From Varroa destructor (lineage: Eukaryota; Arthropoda; Arachnida; Mesostigmata; Varroidae): a stretch of DNA of 64,000 bases. The notes beneath the pieces are model-generated. The model saw only the letters and a program-made list of their open reading frames with translations. It searched no databases and was not told where the DNA came from. Positions within the stretch are counted from its first letter, which is position 1. Each line of letters begins with the position of its first letter. Below, piece after piece: positions 27,801 to 38,000 of this stretch. Position numbers and translations under genes: made by a program. Location: NCBI RefSeq assembly GCF_002443255.2, contig NW_019211457.1, positions 41,873,119 to 41,937,118 on the forward strand, read 5' to 3'.

Positions 27801-29250
27801 TTTCTGGGAGCTGTTAAGGTCTGCTACACCACTCGCATCCCTAGAAGCGGCGTTACCGTCGTGTCTGCTCTATCGGACAGTCCGTAGTCGTCGTCGTCGT
27901 CGAGTAGGCGAAGACGAGTGGCGGCAAGAGAGCGAGCACCATTAGCTAGGCCACGTCTACTGCTGAAGAACAAGTCAGTTCTAAGTGGGATAAATACCCA
28001 CCCCAGAACCCCCTAACTGACTCCTTTGCTCTCCCACTGCTATCGATGTGAAGACAATCGCTTCAAGCACCTGATACTCTACAATGAGTCCACGCTGATA
28101 GCAAGCTCTGTCTGCGAGGAGTTTGTTCGTATTCCCGATTCTCGCGCGCCGCAGATCAGTTCAGGCTAGCTTTGTTGTTCGTGGCAGTGGGGACCGGCTA
28201 CTTCACGAGTGCTCCGCAAAGGACACTCCGCCTTTATGAGAGAATGCGGATAAAGAACGACTCGATGACTGTGTGGCGGTAGTACTGAAAGAGCACAAAG
28301 CAGCAGAGTCCGGTATATCTACGCTAGCCTTGGAAGGGATCGCTTTCAACCTTAGCTAAGGGGGTAAGTTCACCAGAGTTCTACTGTTTCTACTGTTGGG
28401 CATGAAGTCTGCTTAGCACAGAACATAGCAGGAGAATAAGAGTAGCTGTTGGCGGAGCGAAGTCCATTCGAGTCTGGCAGGAGGAGCAATGCCAAAGTGG
28501 AGAACGCAAGACCAGCGGCAAACGTTAGAGACAAGCAAGGGGTCTCTGAGGATATTTTTCCTAATTTTACACAACGCATGTGACACACGAACTACTCGAC
28601 TTGCTCACTTTCTTTCTCTTCCGTTTTTCGCCCTTTCTCTACGCGTTGCGGACTCGCTTATAGGGAATGACTTGAGGCAAAGGAAAAGCCCAGAAGTAGA
28701 ATCGAAAGGGCCGACAGGCAATATCAAACGCCGTTGAGTACACTCTCCTGCCAGGCAGCGTTACCACAACGAGTTAACTAACTTCTCATACGCTCCTTGA
28801 TTCTGTGGCACCTAGTTCCCCTGCGCACGATAGGAGGCGGCTTCGGTCGGTCCGGAGTGGCTGTCTGCTCTGGTCTGACTTTTACGCCAGTAAGAAAGCG
28901 CCCCAGAAGGATCTATACAAAGGACGACTTCGGGAAAAGGACATAAGTTGAAACAGAGTCACGCTGAATCCTGAAATTGCGGTTGAGAAGCAAGCTCACA
29001 AAAATTGGACAGTTAAAGGAAAGCTCTTCTAGACGCAGAGGTTTACCGGCGCAGCAGCCGTTCGCCACTTCGAGTAGCGCCTTTCTTCACTTGGGCTAGC
29101 TAGCTTCGGTATGGCGAAGACCAAAGGGTGACAACTGTCATTCGTTTTAGCGATTTGTCTTCGTGAAGCAAATCACAACATGTCGAGTGCCGGCTTAGCA
29201 GACACAACGGCAACGGAAGAAGAATTCGGTAAAGCTTTCGCTTGAACGGT
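27801..29250. other. GC-richer patch about 4 kb upstream of the LMO exons
   Basis: This stretch is richer in GC and CpG than its neighbours, has a (TCG)5 tract at 27888-27902 and a donor-like site ggg|gtaagtt near 28365. No frame resembles a known protein. Its position makes it a candidate promoter or 5' UTR exon of the LMO gene; the sequence does not prove this. Confidence 0.25.
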
Positions 29251-32200
29251 GACCCAACACAACAGCAATTGACAAATGTTGGTGCTCATTAAAAGAAATC
29301 ACATTGAGTATAACGATATATCCCAAGCCGATGGTTGTATTTCAATTAAAACTAATGAAGCAAAATTTTAATACAGTGCACTTTAGATGCGCGATCGTCC
29401 ATCTATTAATTTTTTTTTAATATTAAGCTTTTTGTCATTGTATTTCCGTTGTCTATACGTAGAGCATAATTGCACGATGCAAAGCCAACGATTTTTGATC
29501 GCTAACCTCAAAAGCGATGCATAATCGGGGAAAAGTTCAAAACCAAGTCCCGATTTCCATTTAATCGCCATCAAATCAGTTCCACCGTACATATTATACA
29601 CTGATACTTAAGCGGACACTGGACAGATTTGGTCTAGCTTTCCAATTATTAACTGCAATACTGCAGCCATTATTCGGAAGGAGTCTCTCGGGGTTCACGA
29701 GCTCCTTAGACACGTTTTCTCGGTTGTCATTCCTGCCCGACCGCTGGATCTGTCGGCCTTGTTCCCTGCCTACGCTTCTGTTCTCCAACTACGCCGCTAC
29801 CCCTGCGTGTAATATTCACCCTCTCGTTATTACTTATATGTTTGTAGTCCTCTTTCCTTCTCTGATGCGCGCGATATATTGACGCTTACAGAGTTATAGG
29901 AAAAGCAAACTCAAGAAAGAGTACCCAGGAGGACACTGAAGAAGCTACTGTTGGCCTATTTGAAATTCTCTTGGTTCGTCCGAGTCCATTGGCGCTCTCC
30001 TGTCGCCTCTATGGGGCGAATTCGTATTCAAATTCCACTACACCACATACCTACTACATCCCTGTAGCAGCGTTCCCTCAGCAGCAACAGCGTCCTCCAT
30101 GTGCCGACGACTACCCTTCGAAATCGCCCAACCCTGTTCAACCGACCCCCATGGTCCGGTGTTCGGTCCCGTTGTGCCCAGAAGTAACGTCTGTCTTCAT
30201 CTACCTCGCTTCTCTCTCGCTCGATTTCAAGTGTAGCGCTAATTAGTTAAGCCTATTCAACCTCACGATCTAAAGTAAATAATTAACTGCCGGGGGCTAT
30301 CAACAAGAGGGGATGGTACTATCTGTCGGTCCTACCAGTTATCACCGGTGCTCGCAGTCAGTAAGTTTCGTCTGCTCGGAAACGCGAGCTACATTATAAG
30401 CGATAAGCGCAAAGTCGAAAAATGGCTTAGATGAGCTGTCTCAGAGAAAGTTGTTTTAGCTTGACGGACGTACACACATATGTATGTGGGTGTGCATGCG
30501 ATCTTTGAGCGTCAGTAGGTAACACGCTTAGACACATAATTTCTGTTTGACGCCAGGTCATGCTGACGATTTTGATCAAGGCATGCACATTTCACATGAC
30601 ATAAACACTGCCAAACATGACACATAATTATTTTATTTGGGTATGGTAAACAATGTTTCATAAGACGTATCATACTTGCTTGCACTCAACCACACGTCAA
30701 GATAAATCGTTTGCGAATAGGTGATGGATGCATGGCATGACGTTACGGCTTTAGACAGAATCCGCAAAGGACCGCTCCATTATTTATTGGACGTCATATA
30801 ACATGCCGGACACTACATGTCCTATAACAAACGTAGTATTATCGTATAGTGAAGTAAATATCGTACATTTCATCATTGTATTTACTATTAATTATCTCAA
30901 AATTGACTTTAAATAAACCCAACACATTGGTCCAGCTGCTGTTACTAGCCGCAAGCGCGGTCAAAACGCGGTACTCCTCATTCCCCACTCTACACCTACC
31001 ATTATTGGCGAGAGATTTCTCATTATGAACTATAAAGACTTCAATGGCTAGCCGGCAGGTCAATTCAACTACTATCGGCAAATCGCGCCAGACCTTGTGA
31101 GCACTCGATGAATAATAATACATTTTAATGCGCCACAATAAGAAAACGACGAAGTCGATGAAACGGTCTTTCTCCACGAAGCTGATGTCCTGTGGTGGCT
31201 GTATGTAGTCGAGCGGTTTCTTTGTGCCCCTGGCAGGCTTTCTATGACAGTCTATCCCTGCCATGCACCACGCTGTTATGAGGCCATCGCGACCCGGGCT
31301 CCGTGCCGCCTCCGAAGTCAGTCCGCTCTGCTTTATTTCCCCTTCCCCTTATTCTTCCTTTCTCCCCTTTTTGCTTCTTCTTGGCGCTTATCGTTTACTG
31401 TTTATCTATCGAGCGCTCTCGTGCGCGTGAACGGACGAAAGCCGAAAGGACCAGCTGCTTCATAGTGGCAATCCTGTCTCTTCTTTTTTCCCATTTCTTA
31501 CTGACGAGTCACTTGCGGGAGTAGGAACTGTGGCTAAACGTGGCCTGACCGTGGCAGACGCTAGGCCTTTCTCTTCTTTTTCTTCGTCGTCTTGTAGGAA
31601 GCCGCAACGATGAACGATAGAACGAACGATATCCTCTCATCTAAATATTATACATCGCCTTTGCCGCCCCCTCGCCATTTCCCGCGCCCCTGTCAGCTTC
31701 TATGACTCCATCTCCCTGTATCTTGTTGAAGGAAGAAGCCATGGAGCGTTCTTCTATGAGGGCGCTGCTCAAGTCCATAGCTCATCTGCGGCTATCTTAC
31801 TCCTCGTCTATCTGTTCCCAGTGGCGGTGACGGCCACTGTTGGGCGTTGTACTCCTTGCGCGGGATGGTTGTGAGGCCGCGTGTCTGTGAGCCTGCCCAG
31901 ACGATTTTTGCTTTCTTCGTGCCTCTCATCATCGTTGGTTCCGCCCTCTGTGAGTTTTGCAGGGTTCCGCTCAATGACATCAATCTGAAACTGCCGAAGA
32001 TGACTTTTGAGCAGGAGCTCCATTATCGTTAAACCAAACAGGCTGTCTCTGCTACCCTGTAGTCATATACGTTCAGGTATTTACATGTATACATATATGC
32101 AGTCCACTCATTTCGAGCTCTCAGTGATTCTTACTGAAGTTGACTGGATGTAAAGCAGCCAATGTTTTCAGCAAAGCTTCGCTCTGCATTAGTCTGTGGG

Positions 32201-32696
32201 GATGTGGTTCTTTCTAATATTTTGTTTATTTTACTTTGTAAAAGAAAATAAATATTTCCCTGGATGATAATTGAGCTACCTTAAAAATTGGGCTATTTGC
32301 TTTCCAGTAAACATTGCATAGCTTAATATAATTAGTTTGAACATTTCCGATTCAGGGTTGGCATCCCATAGTGCACTACGATGTACTGTCACAATGGGAA
32401 ATTGAAGATTTATATATACAAACTCCAGATTAGCAACAGGGCCAATAGCAAACCTAGAAATACCATGCGGAAAGGCGAACCCTCCCACCAATTCAGCCGT
32501 GTAAATCTATCAGATTACTTGTAGATATTTGAGATGAACAGTTATCACTTTTCGTCCTGAAGTACTGAAAACTAGGTGCAAAGGACAGCTCCGTAAAAAG
32601 ACAGCGAATAGGATCCTTTGTGAGCATATCATAACAATCGCTGGCATTCTTTATTGTCGTCATTCGAAGTTCACTGCTAATCTGTCTTGATTCCAG
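29251..32696. other. Immediate upstream region of the first recognised LMO exon
   Basis: The region ends with the acceptor ttgattccag at 32696, so at least its 3' part is probably intron of the LMO gene. It has two pyrimidine-rich, GC-richer patches (29.95-30.25 and 31.25-31.9 kb). A - strand frame with an ATG at 31264 (30839-31264, 141 residues) reads like protein but matches nothing I know and has chance-compatible length. Confidence 0.4.
30839..31264 (-). CDS. Hypothetical 141-residue open frame
   Basis: This starts with a true ATG (MAGIDCHRKPARG) and ends DIYFTIR at a stop. It has mixed polar and hydrophobic sequence, a short hydrophobic run (IDFVVFLLWRI near residue 36) and no recognisable domain. 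It lies antisense to the presumed LMO 5' intron. A frame of this length can arise by chance here, so real coding is unlikely without transcript support. Confidence 0.12.
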   Translation of the reverse strand: MAGIDCHRKPARGTKKPLDYIQPPQDISFVEKDRFIDFVVFLLWRIKMYYYSSSAHKVWRDLPIVVELTCRLAIEVFIVHNEKSLANNGRCRVGNEEYRVLTALAASNSSWTNVLGLFKVNFEIINSKYNDEMYDIYFTIR

Positions 32697-32719
32697 TTAG
32701 CGCTACGGTTCCCGCGGCG

Positions 32720-32937
32720 ATGACTCGTAAGACTAAATCCGGCAGTCGTCGGGCTCCGGGTTTCGAAGCGCCGCGAAATATCCCTTCGTTAGCGTCCAAC
32801 GGAAATGCCACATCACTGCCCATTGCGCCAGAAACAAGCAACAACAATAGTGACATGTCTAACAAAAGCACGCAACAGCAACAAGTTCGAGGAGCTGCAC
32901 TAGAATGCGCAGGTTGTCAACAATCTATTCGGGAAAG
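32720..32937 (+). CDS. Lmo: LMO exon 1 of model: N-terminal tail and first zinc ligands of LIM1
   Basis: The ATG at 32720 has a G at -3 and opens a frame that runs to the donor AAG|gtaggt at 32938. It encodes 72 residues plus two bases of an Arg codon. The first 60 residues form a low-complexity tail: a basic start (MTRKTKSGSRR), then Asn/Ser/Thr and a QQQQ run, with no domain. LIM1 begins at LECAGCQQSIRER, which supplies ligands C63 and C66. The frame stays open upstream to an acceptor, ttgattccag ending at 32696, so the exon itself probably starts at 32697 and a longer N-terminus from a distant exon contributing one base of a codon is possible. Introns on both sides mean the start is chosen by the first good ATG and not by conservation. 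Confidence 0.82.
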
Positions 32938-33123
32938 GTAGGTTGCAAAAGACTGAGCCATCTTTATTAAATCATAACCACGAGAACAGCCCTCAGACCA
33001 GATGAGTTACCTTGTCTTACGCGAACTGGGATAGCAGCTACACGTCGAGGTTTTTGAGCAAAAATCTTCCCTAGCCTATCGATATCATATATATCTCAAA
33101 CTGGCGAGTTTATCCACTTCCAG

Positions 33124-33261
33124 ATATCTTCTCTGCGCTTTGGACCGATCATGGCATGAAGGATGTCTGAAATGCTCGCACTGCAACTGCTTACTCGGTG
33201 AAGTAGGATCTACTCTATTTTTTAAGGAAAACAGGATTCTCTGTAGGAGAGATTACCTCAG
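33124..33261 (+). CDS. Lmo: LMO exon 2: most of LIM1
   Basis: This 138-base exon lies between the acceptor ccacttccag (ends 33123) and the donor CTCAG|gtgatt (33262). It encodes residues 73-118 and finishes the first LIM domain. Visible motifs are [11 protein letters not shown] (ligands H84, C87, C90, C93), LGEVGSTLF, and ILCRRDYLR, with the last ligands C113 and D116. The spacing fits the LIM consensus C-X2-C-X17-H-X2-C-X2-C-X2-C-X19-C-X2-D. GEVGSTL and CRRDYLRL are hallmarks of LMO proteins. The exon begins with the last base of an Arg codon and ends with the first two of another, so skipping it would keep frame but destroy LIM1. Confidence 0.95.
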
Positions 33262-33552
33262 GTGATTTAATCAACCATTAACGCTATTGTATATAAACGG
33301 TAGAACAGGGATGGCCGAAAGGGTTTCCTCATGTATGTATAGATCACTTGGACTTAGAAATTTTGTTTATTACGCTGCATTTATACGTCGCTGGTTATGG
33401 CATGTCTTCTGAAGCACAACCTGAAAGAAGAAACATTTATTTCGTCACATCTATTTCAGGGTTCCGCTCATCTAGACTATAGTTCATTTAGAACTACAAG
33501 CGCTCTATCGAGAGCTTGTTTGCATCCACTTTAGATTCTAGCTGCTTTCTTC

Positions 33553-33574
33553 AAAAAAAAAAAATAAATAAATA
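33553..33574. repeat. Poly-A followed by AAAT repeats in LMO intron 2
   Basis: A12 followed by AAAT units (33553-33574) inside the 1247-base intron. This could be the tail of an old retroposed element, but no body is recognised. Confidence 0.85.
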
Positions 33575-34508
33575 ACTAGACATTGTATCTCATCTACTTA
33601 GACAAATGCAGCTACACAAAGGTCGCACTTCACAATATCCACTCTCCTTAAACTTCAACAACCGTAGCTCAGTCGTAGGAGAGGGCTGGTCTTTTTCTTT
33701 TTTGTTTTTTCCACATTTCCACCCCACCTCGATTCAGCTAGCCCCAGTCAACGTTGTGAGGTCGAACATCGACTTCACTCTCGCTGTATCTATTTGGTAT
33801 TCAGAATCTAGCTTTCAAGCAATATAGAATTCGAATCGGCTCCCTGGCACAGCGAAGTAACACTACACTCCGATTCACTACTATCAAATTGCTGGCTCCA
33901 TTCGGTCAATCTCAGTTTGTCGGTTTTGCTTTTCAGGGTAATCTCCTAAACCAGCCCACAGGATCGATGATTTAGTCCGTTTTTTTTTGTAATGGCAGGA
34001 TATCGTCCTGAGTGCCTTCGTTCTTTCCATTTCGGATTGACCTAACAAAGGGTTTTGAAATTGCTTTTTGATCGAACGTGATCAGAGTAAGTCTGCCACG
34101 TCACACGTGGCGGCAGCAGTAGTAGTGATACTAACAGTGGTATCTACCTTCTACAGCTTCTATCTCCTACAGCGGAGTCGTGAAGCAAACGGGATAAACA
34201 ACAGTTGGTAGGCGTGCGCACATGTTAGAAAGGCACGTGGCCGAGTAGGCCCAAAGACTTGCCATCTAGCCCGTTCAGGCAGCTAGGCTCGTTGTTTAGA
34301 TAATAAACGAAAATACTTCTGGTATTGTATCCTATCGTGTGATTTGTTTGTCTCCGAATAGATCAATCGTGCGCTGTCATGCAATGACGACGCTCGTGCT
34401 TGAATGGTCCGAATACATGCCGAGCAGCTATTTGCTGCAAGCGTCGTTTTCCTGTGTTGTTCCTGCGGCTAACGCACACTAATGCGTTATGTGTAATTGT
34501 GTCAACAG

Positions 34509-34634
34509 GCTGTATGGGTCATCCGGAAGATGTTCGGCCTGTCAAAAGGAAATTCCTGCTTTCGAAATGGTAATGAGGGCTGGCGCTAACGTCTACCATC
34601 TCGAGTGTTTCGCTTGTCAACAGTGCCGTCATAG
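34509..34634 (+). CDS. Lmo: LMO exon 3: linker and first zinc module of LIM2
   Basis: This 126-base exon follows the acceptor gtgtcaacag (ends 34508) and precedes the donor CATAG|gtgaga (34635). It encodes LYGSSGRCSACQKEIPAFE, then VMRAGANVYHLECFACQQC. LIM2 ligands C127, C130, H149, C152, C155 and C158 are all present. The stretch IPAFEMVMRA followed by VYHLECFACQ is nearly the same in Drosophila Beadex and vertebrate LMO1-3; LMO4 differs at several of these positions. Both borders split Arg codons in phase 2, like the neighbouring exons. The intron before it is 1247 bases and holds a poly-A/AAAT tract at 33553. Confidence 0.95.
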
Positions 34635-34943
34635 GTGAGAGGGGAGCGGGGGCACTTAATACAAGACTCTGTCGTTGTTGAATTCTGACGAGTAACGAAC
34701 GCTGAACCGATGAATTTTTTCTAATCGGAATGAAAATTACTACACTCTCGGGATGAGCTAGTTCCCAGCCTCGTTGCACGCTTTAAGCCCACGTTGAACG
34801 TCACGCAATTTCTATGGAAATCGCTAGCGTAGGATGCGTGTTTCAACTAAAACAATAGTCTGGTCGAATTAGAAATATAGTCACGCTTTCGAACCCAGTG
34901 ACTTATTACTTAGATGATAATATTTATGTCATCTTTGTTCCAG

Positions 34944-35003
34944 GTTCTGCGTCGGTGATCGATTTTATGTGCAATATGGACAAATTCTTTGTGAGGAAGA
35001 CAG
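34944..35003 (+). CDS. Lmo: LMO exon 4: end of LIM2
   Basis: This 60-base exon begins after a strong acceptor, tttgttccag (ends 34943), and ends at CAG|gtatac. It encodes FCVGDRFYVQYGQILCEED, with the last two LIM2 ligands C177 and D180. FCVGDRFY is a Beadex/LMO1-3 signature. In Drosophila Beadex, as I recall it, the matching segment goes on as an acidic EYDYEER stretch; here the exon stops earlier and the residues after CEED depend on which 3' end is used. Reading straight on instead of splicing gives RYTPAEL and a TGA at 35023-35025. Confidence 0.93.
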
Positions 35004-35025
35004 GTATACCCCTGCCGAGTTATGA
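35004..35025 (+). CDS. Lmo: Alternative short LMO C-terminus by intron retention
   Basis: If the donor at 35004 is not used, exon 4 runs on for seven codons (RYTPAEL, the Arg codon spanning the junction) to a TGA at 35023-35025. That would give a 187-residue protein ending just after LIM2. An AATAAA lies 144 bases further on at 35169, followed by T-rich sequence. LMO proteins with very short tails after LIM2 are known in vertebrates, so the form is reasonable. It competes with splicing to 43440; the sequence cannot decide which is used. Confidence 0.35.
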
Positions 35026-38000
35026 ACACACCCGCAGGTGGTATATGCTATATCAAGCGATGAATCAATGCAATATCCATATTATCCCTCTTAAGCTTTC
35101 TCACGCAATCAGCAACCCGTAGTTGACTATAGCTTGTGTATATATTAGATACAACAGGAAGCATGTTTAATAAAGACTCTCACGTTTTTCACCAACATGA
35201 TGACTTTTTATATCTTACCATCCGATATAGATTTTAAAGCTTTATTCGTCGTGTAAGGCAGTACAAACAAACATAGAGTATAACATGGGTAAATATCGGC
35301 ATATCACTTAAACGAAACAACCATAAACCCATGAAGAGGAAGCTAGAAGCTTTTCTCGTAATGTTAATTACAAAACAATATGCCCTATGCAAATACTCTA
35401 CTTGTTATTGGTGTAGGTAAGGGCTCGTTGAGGGGCTCATGGTGGCTAACGGGAGCAATCATAGAATGTGTGTATTTTTACCCTAATAAAACCTACTATC
35501 GGGTCACAACGAATGTAAGTAGAACGTTCCAGCGGTTAAAGTATCCCCCGCCCCCGGCCCCGGCCCCTGCCCTTCCACAGACTCATGTGCATTGTACATG
35601 CATAATATAGAAGTCCAGAAGGCAGAGACAAAAAGGCAAAGGCAAGAAGCGGGATTTCAATTTTAAATAATATGGCGGAATGTGCCTAGATTGTTAAAGC
35701 ACAATTGAAGACAACGACCGCTGGTGCTTCCTGTTCCGACTGAGTATCGGACGAGTGGATATCGAAACAAGACGCGTTGGTACAAGGCATGTGTTTTTAC
35801 CTAGACAGCTATTATTCGATGTTGTTCTTGTTTGGTGACATCAGCATCAAGATCGAGGGACTGCCCTGCCAAGACGAGCATTCTTTAAAGGAGTCTTGCA
35901 TATGCGTCTCTGTAACAGCCATCGTCGTCGGTATGGTTGTCGTTAGATCCCTAGGCCTGCTATGCGCCGAAGTAGAGCAGATGCGCAATCATCTGATTTG
36001 AATAGAGAAGAAACGGACGTGAGTACAGTGGTCGCACGAGAAGCCATGACCATACAGGAAAAGTCGCAGCCAGCGGTGACGGCAAACATTCGAACACCTC
36101 TTCGTTGCAGAACTGCGGGGGGCGGTTGTAGTGGCGGTGGTGATACTACTCTCGCTGGACAAGATGAGATCGGCAATGTAAGCATTGCGGGCACTGCACG
36201 CAGCTGGGCACTGGGATCGTTGGCATGGGGTACATCAAGGATATTGGACATCGGATACTCATGTTCCAAGGAGATGAGACGGAAAAGAAGTAGAGGCACA
36301 AAAGTTGCCCATAAAAGTCTAGTGGTATTTTTGTTCCATGGCGTTGTCCCCTCTTCGCAATGTGATGTCCGCTTGACAATGTGGTAGCGGTCGTAGACAA
36401 AACAACAGCGCCAGCAGCGGAAGCGACGGCTGCCGACACAGCAGACCTGGTCATTCGCTTTCTTATGGAAAGAATCGATCGGATAGAGCGAAGACGTACC
36501 ATTCTCGTCATGCATCTTCGGGCCTTGAAGTATCCCACTGTCCGATATTTGAGTTCGATTAGGTTCAATTTTAGGACAGGTAGATATGGCTGGGCGCCCA
36601 AATCGAAACCATGGTTAGTTGAGAAGATATTTCTGATTCTTTATGCAACATGTACAGTATATCGTAGATAAAATACGCATGTAAAGCGTATACACCGTCT
36701 ATGCTATCTGAGTGAGTCCTGAACATTTGACCTAGCCGTGAGATTTATGCAGATGTATTTCCTGTAGCTAGTATGTTGAAAAGCTGCCGCTTTTTGTATT
36801 TGTCTTCTATTTTGTTAGCGATAATTTCGGGTGCCTTTCCTAGAGATTTATCGGTGAAGACCAAGGGGGCTCAAGTGATTCCGCAGTAGAACTCCGCCCA
36901 CTTATCGTTCCCCTTACACAACAGCCCTTTTAAGGGACCATCCCCAACCCTTGTTCAGTCTGGACAGTCGTTATCAGCCATCTTTTTCCCTTACCCCTTC
37001 ATCTCGATGTGAGTAAATATTTCATTTCCATCAGCTGACTCCTCCTTAACACGTGTCTCAGCCGAAACGAGCTGCTCAGCCATGACATGCACCCACACAC
37101 ATGCACGCACGCATAGACAGACTGATACGAAGTTCTTCTCTTCGTACCGCTGCAGATATTACCTATACCGTACATAAATAGGAACTGGAGTACGCGTGTG
37201 AAATTGTCGTTCGTAACCTAGTTTCGCCTCTTGTCTTAACGGCTTTTGTAACGGCCTTCTAGGCCAAACGTTCCACATTTTGAAATTAATTTTCGTATCA
37301 AGCTCTCACGCATATCCTGTCGAAGTCTTTGGCCATGATTATGACGATGGCCAAATCAATGCAATGGATGGTAGCAACTACTTTTTTTTTTACGAACGGT
37401 GCAGCGTTGACTTACGCTTGCACACACGTGTAATAACAGTCAGAATAGAACAGCATCTTCGCAAGCCTGAGCACGTAAATAATCACACATAAAATCTTAA
37501 TATACCAAAGCTATGGCCACATGATTTCGATAGCCACTCCCTTAAACATGCTATCTTGTGGGCTGTTGTCATCCGCATATTTTCACATCAAAAATATGCT
37601 AACTCTAATTAGCATTGAATTCTTTACCCGATCAGAGAGAACTCGATTCGAAACATCGCATTCGAAATTTCAGGGGTCGATGAAGTTTATGTTAGGGCAT
37701 TTTCTCTATAACCTTAGGCCTGAGTGACTGGAGAATTTCATTGTCCTTGCAAAACGCTTTGCACTAAGAAATAGAACAACAAGCGGTGTTATCTTATTTT
37801 GATGGGCTGGTCAGGGACATCACATCCGAAAGGAATACATCAATGGCAGTGCTGTGTTTTCTATCAGAGTTCGTTTGTACGAGCCGAACATCAGATCAAT
37901 CACAAAATATCGGATCATCTGGTTGACTCCACCTTCCTTCATCTTTATACATTCGCTCTAACCACGATTCATCCATATTAGCTCGTTGCTTCTGTCCGCC

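Noticed and set aside
32677..32871. Minus-strand frame over LMO exon 1
   Set aside because: Shadow of the coding exon; the + strand frame has the LIM homology and splice sites.
34519..34779. Minus-strand frame over LMO exon 3
   Set aside because: Shadow of the LIM2-coding exon.
34898..35122. Plus-strand frame over LMO exon 4
   Set aside because: It is in a different frame from the LIM2 coding frame and gives no LIM ligands.
35943..36515. Longest frame in the window (190 codons, - strand), overlapped by a 141-codon + frame
   Set aside because: Both encode low-complexity sequence of no known family, lie in a GC-richer patch where stops are rare, and have lengths expected by chance in 64 kb.
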